A stretch of DNA of 64,000 nt from DATEEG01 sp035525055. Its GTDB lineage: Bacteria; Actinomycetota; Acidimicrobiia; Spongiisociales; ZC4RG35. Made by a program: the position numbers and the translations under genes. Position 1 is the first letter of the stretch. Every line of letters begins with the position of its first letter. Where the stretch lies: NCBI GenBank assembly GCA_035525055.1, contig DATLEZ010000023.1, forward strand, positions 16,257 to 80,256, read 5' to 3'. The notes under the pieces are model-generated. The model was not told the origin of the DNA. It made no database searches and saw only the letters and a list, made by a program, of their open reading frames with translations. Positions 51,513-60,046 of the stretch are shown piece after piece.

Positions 51513-51536
51513 GTGCCGGGCCGAGAGGCTCGGCAC
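51513..51536 (+). other. strong GNRA-loop hairpin in the rny leader
   Basis: GTGCCGGGCC-GAGA-GGCTCGGCAC forms a 10-bp stem (one G-T pair) closed by a GAGA tetraloop, 40 bp before the RNase Y start. The 326-bp gap between recA and rny has no gene; besides this hairpin it holds only AAC-rich sequence (about 51371) and no clear promoter. It may be a leader element for rny control or a processing site. Confidence 0.5.
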
Positions 51537-51576
51537 AACTCGTTGTAGGGGACGGGCGGCACCGGAAGGCAGCGCC

Positions 51577-53115
51577 ATGGAAAACTTCTGGATCGTGGCC
51601 ATCGCCGTACTCGCGGCGGGGCTGGCAGGGGCAGTGGGTTATCTGGCCGCCAAGGGCAGCGGCGGCCGACTCAAGGCCCCCGTCATCGACGACGACGACC
51701 CCGTCGGGAACGCCCGCGTTGAAGCCCAGCGGATCCTTGCCCGGGCCGAGGAGGAGGGCCGAGCCCGGGCCGACTCCTTCCGACAGCGCGAAGAGGCATC
51801 CCTTGAGCATCGCCGGGTCGAGGTCGACGCCGTCGAAACCCGGCTGAGCCACCGTGAAGAAACACTCGAGCAGCGCGCCGCCAACCTCGCCCAGCGTGAG
51901 CAGATCCTCATCCAACGTGAAGGGGAGACCTCTGGTCGCCAGCAAGAACTCGATCGTCTCAAGGAGAGCGCTCGCTCCGAACTGGAGCGGATCTCGGGAG
52001 TCGACGCCAAGGCCGCCAAAGACGAACTGCTCGCACAGGTCGAACATGACGGTCGTCGCGACGCGATGATCCTGGTGCGAGACCTCGAGGTGAAGGCCCG
52101 GGAAGAGGCTGATCGGCGCGCCCGGCGAATTCTGGCGACCGCCATTCAGCGTCTCGCCTCGGAGGTGGTGACTGAGTCGACGGTTTCCGTGGTCGCCCTC
52201 CCGTCCGACGACATGAAAGGCCGCATCATCGGTCGTGAGGGCCGCAACATCCGCACCCTCGAGGCGGTGACCGGCGTGAACCTGATCGTCGACGACACGC
52301 CGGAAGCTGTGTCGGTGGCATCCTTCGATCCGGTTCGGAGGGAGAAGGCCCGAATCACCCTCGAGAAGCTCGTAGCCGACGGTCGCATCCATCCCGCCTC
52401 GATCGAGGAGGCTTTCGAGAAGGCGCAAGCCGAGGTTGAGCAGTCGGTGCGCGACGCCGGCGAATGGGCCCTCCTCGAAGTCGGCCTCACCAAAATGCAC
52501 CCGGAACTGGTGACACTCCTCGGTCGGCTCAAATACCGGACAAGCTACGGCCAGAACGTTCTCAACCACCTCGTCGAGTCGGCCCACATCGGTTCCATGC
52601 TGGCAAGCGAACTCGGGATCGACCCGGTTCCGGTCAAGCGCTCGTGCCTTTTGCACGACATAGGCAAGGCTGTCACTCACGAGGTTGAGGGCTCGCACGC
52701 TTTGATCGGTGCCGAAATCGCCCGGAGATTCTCTGAGGACCCCGCCGTTGTTCATGGGATCGAGGCTCACCACAACGAGGTAGAGCCGCGGAGCCTTCTC
52801 GCCGTTCTAGTCCAGGCTGCTGACGCGGTTTCGGCGGCGCGGCCTGGTGCAAGGCGGGAGGCCCTCGAGTCCTACGTTCGCAGGCTCGAGCGGCTCGAGT
52901 CGCTGGCTTCCGACTTCGGAGGTGTCAAGCAGGTGTTCGCCATGCAGGCCGGGCGCGAGGTTCGGGTCGTAGTCGACCCCGGACAGGTGGACGACCTCGG
53001 GGCCAGCGATCTCGCCCGCCGGATTGCCCGCAAATTGGAGGAAGACCTTCAATACCCGGGTCAGATCCAGGTCACCGTCATTCGGGAGTTCCGAGCATCG
53101 GATCACGCCCGATAG
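51577..53115 (+). CDS. rny: ribonuclease Y
   Basis: RNase Y is a membrane-anchored endoribonuclease that starts mRNA decay. It has an N-terminal membrane segment (IVAIAVLAAGLAGAVGYL) and a long charged coiled coil (RREE-type, residues about 40-190). A KH domain follows with GRIIGREGRNIRTLE. An HD domain has LLHDIGKAVTHE and IEAHHNEVEPRS. ATG 51577 is preceded by GGAAGG. 512 aa is normal. In this position actinobacteria often have recX; here rny follows recA directly. Confidence 0.95.
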   Translation: MENFWIVAIAVLAAGLAGAVGYLAAKGSGGRLKAPVIDDDDPVGNARVEAQRILARAEEEGRARADSFRQREEASLEHRRVEVDAVETRLSHREETLEQRAANLAQREQILIQREGETSGRQQELDRLKESARSELERISGVDAKAAKDELLAQVEHDGRRDAMILVRDLEVKAREEADRRARRILATAIQRLASEVVTESTVSVVALPSDDMKGRIIGREGRNIRTLEAVTGVNLIVDDTPEAVSVASFDPVRREKARITLEKLVADGRIHPASIEEAFEKAQAEVEQSVRDAGEWALLEVGLTKMHPELVTLLGRLKYRTSYGQNVLNHLVESAHIGSMLASELGIDPVPVKRSCLLHDIGKAVTHEVEGSHALIGAEIARRFSEDPAVVHGIEAHHNEVEPRSLLAVLVQAADAVSAARPGARREALESYVRRLERLESLASDFGGVKQVFAMQAGREVRVVVDPGQVDDLGASDLARRIARKLEEDLQYPGQIQVTVIREFRASDHAR

Positions 53116-53147
53116 CCGCTCCCTGGCAGCCAGAATAACCATCTCGA

Positions 53148-54536
53148 ATGTCTGAAACGGTATTGCTCGCCCCGCCGGCTCGAAAGGTCGGATCACAACG
53201 CCGGCCCACTCGGGTTGGTCAGCGTTACTTCCTCCGGACCTTCGGTTGCCAGATGAACGAGCACGACTCGGAACGGATTGCCGGCCAATTCGTCGCAGAT
53301 GGCATGACCGCGACCGCTGATCTCGAGTCGGCCGATGTGATGTTCATCAACACATGCACGATTCGCGAGGCGGCCGACAACCGGATGTACGGCAATCTCG
53401 GCCAACTCAAGGAGTGGAAGGATCGCCATCCTGAGGCGCTTCTCGTGGTCGGAGGATGTGCCGCCCAGAAAGACCGCGAGCTGGTTCGAGAGCGGGCACC
53501 GTGGGTGGACGTCGTCATGGGCACCAACAATCTCGACCGGGTCCTTGACCTCATCGACTATGCCCAGGCCTGGGGTGGGATCACCGAGGTCGTCGACGAA
53601 CTCGAGGCAATGCCCTCGTCCCTCCCGGTTCGCCGGGAAATGGAGCACTCAGCCTGGGTATCGATTCAGGTCGGATGCAACAACAGCTGCACTTTCTGCA
53701 TTGTGCCGGCGGTGCGCGGCCCGGAGGTAAGTCGCCGGCCGGGCGACATCCTCAGAGAAGTCGGTGGCCTCGCGGCCGATGGCGTCGTCGAGATAACTCT
53801 TCTGGGCCAGAACGTCGACACGTACGGCCGCGACCTCGCTCTGGACGGCAAGCGCCGTCCTCTATTTGCCGAGTTGCTTCGCCAGGTTGGGTCAATCGAA
53901 GGGATCCGACGGGTCCGGTTCACCAGCCCCCACCCGGCCGACTTCAAACCTGAGGTGGCTGCGGCGATGGCAGAGACGCCGGCAGTATGCGAACAACTCC
54001 ACCTGCCATTGCAGTCGGGATCGGATCGGATCCTGGCAGCCATGCACCGGGGCTACAACACAGCCCGCTACCGGGAAAAGCTCGCCCTGGCTCGCCGCCA
54101 GATTCCCGGGCTGTCGGTTTCGACTGACATCATTGTGGGATTCCCGGGAGAGACGGAAGAAGACTTTGCTGCGACCCTCAGCCTGATGGCCGAGGAGCGT
54201 TTCGACCAGGCGTTCATGTTCATCTTCTCCCCACGGCCCGGAACTAGGGCGGCCGAGATGGCCGATCGGTTCGTACCCCACGGCGTGATCCAGGAGCGCT
54301 TTGACCGATTGGTTACGCTCCAGAATCAGGTATCTCTCGAGTTGAACCGGGCAATGGTCGGCCAGGTGGTCGAGGCTCTAGCCGAAGGGCCATCGAGAAA
54401 GGATGGCGAAGTTGCCACAACCAGGACCCGGGGAGGCAAGGTCGTGCACGTTCGAGGTCGCTACCGGCCCGGGACGTTCCTCGACGTGCTCGTCACCACC
54501 GCAGCTCCCCACCACCTGATCGGGCACCCGGTCTGA
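53148..54536 (+). CDS. miaB: tRNA-2-methylthio-N6-isopentenyladenosine synthase MiaB
   Basis: MiaB adds the 2-methylthio group to i6A37 in tRNAs that read UNN codons. This 462-aa radical-SAM methylthiotransferase has TFGCQMNEHDSE, INTCTIREAADNR and GGCAAQKD (auxiliary cluster), CNNSCTFC (SAM cluster), HLPLQSGSDRILAAMHRGY and a C-terminal TRAM domain. It acts after MiaA, whose gene follows with a 4-bp overlap. It differs from the RimO at 45784 in its QMN and TIREAA motifs, typical of MiaB. A ~25-residue N-terminal tail precedes the fold. Confidence 0.95.
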   Translation: MSETVLLAPPARKVGSQRRPTRVGQRYFLRTFGCQMNEHDSERIAGQFVADGMTATADLESADVMFINTCTIREAADNRMYGNLGQLKEWKDRHPEALLVVGGCAAQKDRELVRERAPWVDVVMGTNNLDRVLDLIDYAQAWGGITEVVDELEAMPSSLPVRREMEHSAWVSIQVGCNNSCTFCIVPAVRGPEVSRRPGDILREVGGLAADGVVEITLLGQNVDTYGRDLALDGKRRPLFAELLRQVGSIEGIRRVRFTSPHPADFKPEVAAAMAETPAVCEQLHLPLQSGSDRILAAMHRGYNTARYREKLALARRQIPGLSVSTDIIVGFPGETEEDFAATLSLMAEERFDQAFMFIFSPRPGTRAAEMADRFVPHGVIQERFDRLVTLQNQVSLELNRAMVGQVVEALAEGPSRKDGEVATTRTRGGKVVHVRGRYRPGTFLDVLVTTAAPHHLIGHPV

Positions 54537-55426
54537 GCCGACTCGTCGCCATCCTCGGCCCGACCGCTGCGGGCAAGAGCGAGATAGCGGTGCGCTTGGC
54601 CGAGGAACTCGGTGCACCCATCCTCTCGGTCGACAGCATGCAGGTCTACCGGGGATTGGACATAGGCACCGCCAAGCCCTCGCGGTCCGAACGCGAACGT
54701 GTGCGTCACTACATGGTCGACGTGGTCGAACCGGAGCACCCCTACACGGCCGCAGAATTCCAGCGGGAGGCGCGCACCCTGATGATGAGCGATCGCCACC
54801 CCCTGCTCTTGATTGTCGGAGGCTCGGGGTTGCACTTTCGATCGGTCGTCGATCCGCTCAACTTTCCTCCGCACGACCGCCAGGTGCGATCAGACATGGA
54901 GGCAGTAGCCGACCCGGTCGACGCGCTGCTAGAGGTCGATCCCCGGGCGGGCGAGTTCGTCGACCTCTTCAATCCCCGTCGGGTCGTTCGAGCGCTCGAG
55001 GTCTGGCATTTGACCGGTTTGACGCCGAGCGCCCGTTCCATGGCGGAAGAGGCCATGGCAGTGCAGGAGTACGAGCCGCTTTACGAGTTCACGGCGGTGG
55101 GCCTGGACCCCGGTCAAGCGATCGAAGCCCGGATCTCTGCCCGGGTCGAGTCGATGAAGGACGCAGGCCTCCTGGACGAGGTGACGAGCCTGAGGGACCG
55201 TCTCGGACCCAGCGCTGCTGCCGCGGTCGGGTATCGGCAGTTGATGCCCGTCGTGGAAGGGCGCCTCGACGAGGAGGATGCGTGGTCGCAGGTCCGGGCA
55301 GAAACACTGGCCCTCGCCAAGCGGCAACGCACGTTCTTTCGCCGGGATCCCAGGATCCATTGGGTACCCTGGGAAGACGCGATCGACGACCGGTTGACGG
55401 CGGTGCGGACGGCCCTGGAGCTTTGA
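54533..55426 (+). CDS. miaA: tRNA dimethylallyltransferase MiaA with apparent CTG start
   Basis: MiaA puts the isopentenyl group on A37 of tRNA. The P-loop GPTAAGKSEIAVRLAEELG begins only about eight residues into the protein, and DSMQVYRGLDIGTAKPS (catalytic Asp), YRQLMPVV-type VGYRQLMPVVEG and KRQRTFFRRDP follow. No ATG, GTG or TTG lies between the previous stop and the P-loop; the only upstream candidate is CTG 54533, which overlaps the miaB stop as CTGA. A start at GTG 54590 would remove the P-loop. The CTG assignment is therefore strongly supported by context. Confidence 0.93.
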   Translation: MSRLVAILGPTAAGKSEIAVRLAEELGAPILSVDSMQVYRGLDIGTAKPSRSERERVRHYMVDVVEPEHPYTAAEFQREARTLMMSDRHPLLLIVGGSGLHFRSVVDPLNFPPHDRQVRSDMEAVADPVDALLEVDPRAGEFVDLFNPRRVVRALEVWHLTGLTPSARSMAEEAMAVQEYEPLYEFTAVGLDPGQAIEARISARVESMKDAGLLDEVTSLRDRLGPSAAAAVGYRQLMPVVEGRLDEEDAWSQVRAETLALAKRQRTFFRRDPRIHWVPWEDAIDDRLTAVRTALEL

Positions 55427-56166
55427 TGCAATTCACCAAGATGGAAGGGCTCGGAAACGACTTCCTTGTGGTCGACGGGTCAGTCGAGCTGACTCCCGAC
55501 CTCGTTCGGCGGCTGGCCGACCGTCGCCGGGGGGTCGGAGCCGATGGCATCCTCCAGGTCACAGTCGAAGACGGCCTAGTCCGGATGGGTTATTGGAACG
55601 CCGACGGGAGTGTCGCCGAGATGTGCGGCAACGGACTTCGTTGTGTGGCGCGTTACGCAGTCGATCGGGGACTCGTCAATGCATCCACCTTCACGATCAT
55701 GACACCGGTGGGGGAGCGTCGTGTAGATGTCGCGGACGAGCCCCGGGTCGAGATTGGTCCGCCCGCGGTCGGGGAGAGTTTCGAGTTCGAGGGCTGGGTG
55801 TTGCATCGGGTGGGAGTGGGCAATCCTCATGCCGTTGCTTTCGTTCAGGACCTCTCGACGGCACCCGTGGCCGATCTCGGGTCCGAGTTAGAGCGGCTGA
55901 CTCCGGGAGGCATCAATGTCGAATTCGTGCGGGTCGTCGACCGCCACAAGATCGAGATGAGGGTATGGGAACGTGGGATCGGGGAGACCATGGCCTGTGG
56001 CAGCGGCATGGTCGCCGCCGCCGCAGCCTCTCATCATCTCGGATTCACCGACTCCGGAGTGATCGTCAGGGTTCCTGGCGGCGAGGGGATGGTCGAACTC
56101 GACGGCTCCACCTCGTGGCTGACTGGTCCGGTGAGCTATGCGTTCAGCGGTGAGACAGCCGGGTAA
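55426..56166 (+). CDS. dapF: diaminopimelate epimerase
   Basis: DapF interconverts LL- and meso-diaminopimelate. The two catalytic cysteines are in MCGNGLRCVARYA and ETMACGSGMVAAAA. KMEGLGNDFLVVDG at the start and VGNPHAVAFVQD complete the family signature. 246 aa is slightly short but typical. The start overlaps the miaA stop (TGATG), so it is the third gene of the miaB-miaA-dapF operon. It abuts lexA tail to tail with zero spacing. It joins dapA and dapB elsewhere in the window. Confidence 0.95.
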   Translation: MQFTKMEGLGNDFLVVDGSVELTPDLVRRLADRRRGVGADGILQVTVEDGLVRMGYWNADGSVAEMCGNGLRCVARYAVDRGLVNASTFTIMTPVGERRVDVADEPRVEIGPPAVGESFEFEGWVLHRVGVGNPHAVAFVQDLSTAPVADLGSELERLTPGGINVEFVRVVDRHKIEMRVWERGIGETMACGSGMVAAAAASHHLGFTDSGVIVRVPGGEGMVELDGSTSWLTGPVSYAFSGETAG

Positions 56167-56868
56167 TCAAAGCGAGCGGATCACACTGACGACCCGCCCG
56201 ATGACTTCTACGCCGGAGGCGTAGGCGATCGGTTGCAGCGCCGGGTTGGCCGGCTCCAGGATTACCTGGGTTCCCGTTCGACGCAGCCTCTTTACTGTCG
56301 CTTCCTCACCGTCGATCAGCGCCGCGACGATCTCACCGTTGGACGGTGACCCGCCACGCTCGATGACAACGAGGTCGCCGTCGAGGATGCCTGCCTCGAT
56401 CATCGAATCACCTTTGACCTTCAGCATGAAGACCGGGCCCCGACCGACGAGCGAAGCCGGAAGCTGATAGACGTCTTCGACGTCTTCGGTGGCGAGGATC
56501 GGTGATCCAGCGGCGATCCGTCCCAGCAGCGGAACGTCGCGCATGGTCGCTTGTCGGCTGGTCTTCGATTTTGGCGACCGTGTGTTGTGTGGATCGAGAA
56601 CTTCGATCGCTCGGGGCTTGGACGGGTCGCGTCGGAGCAGGCCCGCCTTGACGAGGGCGGAGAGGTGGCTGTGGACCGTGGAGGGCGATGACAGGCCCAG
56701 GGCTTCGCCGATCTCTCTGACCGACGGTGGATAGCCGCGCTCGGTCACCTTCTCCTTGATGAAGGTCAGGACCTGAAGCTGACGCTCGCTCAGGTCGCCG
56801 AACTGGCTTACTGACAGGCTCACTGATTGGGATCTTGCCTTGCTGCCGTCCGCTTTGGTGGGGCTCAT
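56167..56868 (-). CDS. lexA: LexA repressor
   Basis: This is the SOS repressor, 233 aa. The N-terminal winged helix has LSERQLQVLTFIKEKVTERG, PPSVREIGEALGLSS and VHSHLSALVKAGLL. The cleavage site is Ala-Gly in LLGRIAAGSPI, and the catalytic Ser and Lys are in KGDSMIEAGILDGD and EATVKRLRR. ATG 56868 has CGGAGG about 10 bp upstream; a TTG at 56901 is possible but less likely. It is divergent from the SOS division inhibitor, with LexA boxes between, and so is autoregulated. Confidence 0.95.
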   Translation of the reverse strand: MSPTKADGSKARSQSVSLSVSQFGDLSERQLQVLTFIKEKVTERGYPPSVREIGEALGLSSPSTVHSHLSALVKAGLLRRDPSKPRAIEVLDPHNTRSPKSKTSRQATMRDVPLLGRIAAGSPILATEDVEDVYQLPASLVGRGPVFMLKVKGDSMIEAGILDGDLVVIERGGSPSNGEIVAALIDGEEATVKRLRRTGTQVILEPANPALQPIAYASGVEVIGRVVSVIRSL

Positions 56869-56926
56869 CCTTCCGAAACCTCCGAACTGGTGTTCTACCA
56901 ACGATAGCTACGGCGTTTGCCAAAAC

Positions 56927-57012
56927 CAAACATCTGTTCGCCTGGGGAGCCCTCCCCGACCCGAGCTTGACAATCGAACACGTGTTCGTGTAACGTATCG
57001 AACGTCAGTTCG
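56927..57012. promoter_or_regulatory. LexA-box cluster and promoter between lexA and divS
   Basis: Three boxes are readable: CAAACATCTGTTCG (56927-56940, one mismatch, nearest lexA), CGAACACGTGTTCG (56975-56988, perfect palindrome) and CGAACGTCAGTTCG (56999-57012, arms only). The middle box occupies the spacer of a plus-strand promoter with -35 TTGACA (56967-56972) and -10 TAACGT (56991-56996), so LexA should shut off the downstream gene tightly. Confidence 0.85.
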
Positions 57013-57143
57013 GATTCCGTCACACCCTTTTGATACGGTCCAAATGCCAGATGAATCAAGGCGATGAATCAGGCAAGACACAGATGTTCCCTCGGGGCTC
57101 CACAGCCCGAAGGGACGAAAGGCACGGAGGTAGGAGGAAGAAG

Positions 57144-57425
57144 ATGTCGCACCGCTCACAGTTGCTATCCCTCAGGCTGCTGGTCCTCCTCATGGCGGTG
57201 GTCGCAGTCTTCCTCCTTCTCTCCGGCCGTGTTGCGGCCTCGACCCCTGATTTGGAGCCGATCAGCTACCGGGTCCAATCAGGTGACACACTCTGGGCGA
57301 TCGCCGGAACGATGACGGAGCCGAGCGAGGACGTCCGGTCTGTGATCGGGCGAATCAAGGACTTGAACGATCTGAGTTCGAGTTCGATCCAACAGGGACA
57401 GGTACTGCTTCTCCCAGCGGCATGA
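57144..57425 (+). CDS. LysM protein, SOS division inhibitor-like (DivS/ChiZ position)
   Basis: This 93-aa protein has one N-terminal membrane segment (LLVLLMAVVAVFLLL) and an extracytoplasmic LysM domain (SYRVQSGDTLWAIAG ... DLNDLSSSSIQQGQVLLLP). In corynebacteria and mycobacteria the gene divergent from lexA and before nrdR encodes DivS/ChiZ, an SOS-induced cell-division suppressor with the same TM-LysM layout. The LexA box in its promoter supports that role. GGAGGAAGAAG precedes ATG 57144. Division control is inferred from position and architecture. Confidence 0.88.
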   Translation: MSHRSQLLSLRLLVLLMAVVAVFLLLSGRVAASTPDLEPISYRVQSGDTLWAIAGTMTEPSEDVRSVIGRIKDLNDLSSSSIQQGQVLLLPAA

Positions 57426-57451
57426 CCACCACCGGCCGGTACCCTGCGGCC

Positions 57452-57967
57452 ATGCGCTGTCCGATGTGTGGAGTCGAAGAAACCCGCGTCATCGACAGTC
57501 GGCCCGCCGATCAGGGAACAACGATCCGTAGGCGCCGGGCATGCGCGGAGTGTGGGCATCGCTTCACCACCTACGAGCGGGGCCTTCCGGTTTTGCTGGT
57601 GAGAAAGAGGAGCGGGCGTCTGGAGCCGTTTTCCCCTCAGAAACTCCATCGGGGAGTGGAGGCGGCCCTCGCCGACCGGCCCGTGTCGCCTTCGGCGCTC
57701 GCAGAATTGCTCGACGAGGTAGAAGCGGCAGCCACTGCCCATGGTGGGCCGATGCCGTCAGAGTCGATCGGGCGTCTGGTGCTCGATGGCCTCCGAATCC
57801 TCGACGAGGTCGCCTACCTGCGCTTCGCCTCGGTCTACAAAGACTTTCAGGGGGCGGGCGATTTTGGTCGGGAAGTAGCGGCCCTAGAAGGTGAGTCAGC
57901 CAGAGATGCTCGCCAGAGCGGCGAGGATCCGGCCCCGCTCGGTGCCGGCGTCGTCGAACAGCCCTGA
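57452..57967 (+). CDS. nrdR: transcriptional repressor NrdR
   Basis: NrdR represses ribonucleotide reductase genes when dATP/ATP binds its ATP-cone. The start MRCPMCGVEETRVIDSRP gives the N-terminal zinc ribbon (CPMC ... CAECG), followed by RFTTYER and an ATP-cone domain (VRKRSGRLEPFSPQKLHRGVEAAL, RFASVYKDF). ATG 57452 gives the usual NrdR start; ATG 57422 overlapping the LysM stop would add ten residues. The C-terminal ~25 residues are unusual and lie over the opposite-strand gene (72-bp tail-to-tail overlap). Confidence 0.93.
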   Translation: MRCPMCGVEETRVIDSRPADQGTTIRRRRACAECGHRFTTYERGLPVLLVRKRSGRLEPFSPQKLHRGVEAALADRPVSPSALAELLDEVEAAATAHGGPMPSESIGRLVLDGLRILDEVAYLRFASVYKDFQGAGDFGREVAALEGESARDARQSGEDPAPLGAGVVEQP

Positions 57968-59422
57968 GAGGATGTCTTCGCCGGACTGGGCCAGCAGCCC
58001 GAGTTGGCCATCAAGGTCCGCCACAGCTGCTTCAGCCGTCGCCAGATCGCCCAGGGCCAAAGCGTCCAGGTAGCGAACTCGCCAGGACTCAAGGCCGTCG
58101 ACAAAGCCGCGCACCTGTTCGACGTGGGTTCCGAGTTCGGTGGAGGTCGGCAGCGATTCGACCATATCGATCAACCGGGTCTGCCATGAAGCCACCGCTG
58201 CCGCGGCCGCAGTGGGGTCGACGACACCGGCGAGGTTGGGGCTGTTCCAGAGCGGATTGAGCACAAGGCGGTAATTGAGGGCGTCGCCTATGGATGACTC
58301 GAGAGCCAGAGACCGCTCGGCGAGGGCGGCCGCGGACTGCCGGAGAACTTGCTGTTCGGTGTCATCGCCCAACAGCGCTGCCGCGTCGAACAGGTCCCGG
58401 GCTGCGGTATCCACTGAGATGAGGACCGAAGTCGCCTCAGCCACGTCGTTGCTGACGTTCGCCAGGACCGGTTCGAGTTCGGTCAGCGCAATCCCGAGTT
58501 GAGTCGACGCCACCGCGAGACTGTTTTCCTGAAGGGCGGCCTGCTCCGCCGGGGCACGGAGAAGGTTGACCGCGATGATGGCCAACATCAGAAGGGTGAT
58601 CGAAAGTAAGGCGATCATCGACATCGAGAACCGGCCCTTGCCGAGCTTGGAACGTGCGATCACGTGGGGTTTCCAACTCGTCAGATCGATGTCGGGGATC
58701 AGCTGGCGACCACCAGAGGGCGGTGGGACCGGCGCGGCCTCGGCCGGGTAGGAGGCCGGCATCGAGCCCATCGTCACGACGACCTCGTTGGCCGGATCAA
58801 AGAAGCCCAGACTTTCCAGCACCGAAACCTCGAGAAGATGCTCGCGGGTCGCGGCACTTTTCTCGACAAGGCCCACGGGCCCACCAGTTCGGGTACTCAG
58901 TGTCTGCCGGTTCGGGCTCGAAGGAGTTGGAGTCGGAACACGCGCCGGCCGGGTTGCGTGCTTCGACCGCACGGGCCGGGTTGGGGGTTTCGGCCGCTCG
59001 GCGTGGCGGTTGTCATCGGCGCCGAGCTTGAGGGATTCGAGGTCGACCAGGTCGCGCAGTCCCTGCTTGGTTTCGGTCCACCACTGCTGGCACGAGGCGC
59101 CGATGCCTCGCAGCACATTTCGCCCCGAAGCGGCGCCTCTCTTGAGAATCGCTGCCGTTGACGTCCCGAGTTCCTCAGCAGAGGGCCTCGCGGCCGGTTT
59201 GGCCTTCGCCTTGACATTCGACCGGACAACTGCCTGGGGCTTGGTCGCAACCTGACGCCGGGGGTGCGCTCCCGACTCGGCTTTCACCATTGACTTGCCC
59301 TTCTTGGGGGCAAGGTGGCGGCCGCCGCTCCGGGGTCGCGATCGTGCGACGTGATGTTCGCCGGGGAGGTGGTTGCCGTCGCAGTCGTTACAGTGCGTCG
59401 ACTGTTGGGTCGTAAGGGCCAA
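57896..59422 (-). CDS. hypothetical single-pass membrane protein, 508 aa
   Basis: This is a large protein without a recognisable family. The first ~250 residues are basic and low-complexity (K/A/P/R-rich) with a CNDCDG motif near the start and a SWWTETKQGLRDLVDLESLKLG helical block. One membrane segment lies at about residues 267-288 (SMIALLSITLLMLAIIAVNLL). The C-terminal ~210 residues are a helical, alanine/leucine-rich extracytoplasmic region (ELEPVLANVSNDVAEATSVL) that looks like a coiled-coil bundle. The topology suggests a membrane-tethered scaffold. It converges with nrdR with a 72-bp overlap. Confidence 0.72.
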   Translation of the reverse strand: MALTTQQSTHCNDCDGNHLPGEHHVARSRPRSGGRHLAPKKGKSMVKAESGAHPRRQVATKPQAVVRSNVKAKAKPAARPSAEELGTSTAAILKRGAASGRNVLRGIGASCQQWWTETKQGLRDLVDLESLKLGADDNRHAERPKPPTRPVRSKHATRPARVPTPTPSSPNRQTLSTRTGGPVGLVEKSAATREHLLEVSVLESLGFFDPANEVVVTMGSMPASYPAEAAPVPPPSGGRQLIPDIDLTSWKPHVIARSKLGKGRFSMSMIALLSITLLMLAIIAVNLLRAPAEQAALQENSLAVASTQLGIALTELEPVLANVSNDVAEATSVLISVDTAARDLFDAAALLGDDTEQQVLRQSAAALAERSLALESSIGDALNYRLVLNPLWNSPNLAGVVDPTAAAAAVASWQTRLIDMVESLPTSTELGTHVEQVRGFVDGLESWRVRYLDALALGDLATAEAAVADLDGQLGLLAQSGEDILSGLFDDAGTERGRILAALASISG

Positions 59423-59507
59423 TTGGGTTCTCCGTGGTTGGTCTCCACCCAGAAGGCCCCACGTATCGAATAAGAGTCAGACTTCGATTGTCAGATTGGT
59501 CCAGCCT

Positions 59508-59936
59508 GTGCAGGTTACCCTCCGAGTCCTCGATCCCAGCGTATCTCCGCCTGTCAGTGCCCATGAGGGTGACGCCGGCCTGGATCTACAGGCACGGCAT
59601 GAGGTGGTTCTGGCCCCGGGGGAAAGGGTTTCGGTTCCTACCGGGATCGCCGTAGCAATTCCGAACGGCTACGCCGGCCTGGTGGTCCCGCGCAGCGGCC
59701 ACGCCCGCCGGAGCGGAATTGGTCTGGTCAATTCACCGGGCCTCATCGATTCGGGATACCGGGGGGAGATCGAGGTGTTGTTGATAAATCACGGGCAAGA
59801 ACCGGTGCGGTTCGAACCGGGAGATCGAATCGCGCAGTTGGTGATCGTCGAAGTGCCCTCGGTCACCTGGCAGCAAACCGACGTCCTGCCTGATTCGAGC
59901 CGGGGCGAGAAGGGCTTCGGCAGCAGCGGCGGGTAG
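59508..59936 (+). CDS. dut: deoxyuridine 5'-triphosphate nucleotidohydrolase
   Basis: This trimeric dUTPase of 142 aa keeps dUTP out of DNA. All five motifs are present: DAGLDLQA (1), PRSGHARRSGI (2), GLIDSGYRGEIEV (3), RIAQLVIV (4) and RGEKGFGSSG (5), which carries the Gly-Phe of the flexible tail. The start is GTG 59508 (VQVTLRVLDPS). It is in a position near nrdR, fitting nucleotide-pool genes. No promoter could be identified with confidence. Confidence 0.95.
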   Translation: MQVTLRVLDPSVSPPVSAHEGDAGLDLQARHEVVLAPGERVSVPTGIAVAIPNGYAGLVVPRSGHARRSGIGLVNSPGLIDSGYRGEIEVLLINHGQEPVRFEPGDRIAQLVIVEVPSVTWQQTDVLPDSSRGEKGFGSSGG

Positions 59937-60005
59937 GTTGGCCGAGCCGACGGCGCGGCCTAAACTCCCGGCTCTCCCCGATTCAAGATCCTCCGGTGCA
60001 AGTCT

Positions 60006-60037
60006 TGGCCCGGGCAGATTCTGGCCCGGGCAGATTT
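60006..60037. repeat. 16-bp tandem repeat before the tRNA cluster
   Basis: TGGCCCGGGCAGATTC followed directly by TGGCCCGGGCAGATTT, then TGGGCA, ending 9 bp before tRNA-Gly. The core GCCCGGGC is itself palindromic. It may terminate dut transcription or belong to the tRNA promoter region. Confidence 0.7.
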
Positions 60038-60046
60038 TGGGCATTT

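Noticed and set aside
51409..52773. 454-aa minus-strand open frame across rny
   Set aside because: It is antisense to the intact RNase Y gene and has no family motif.
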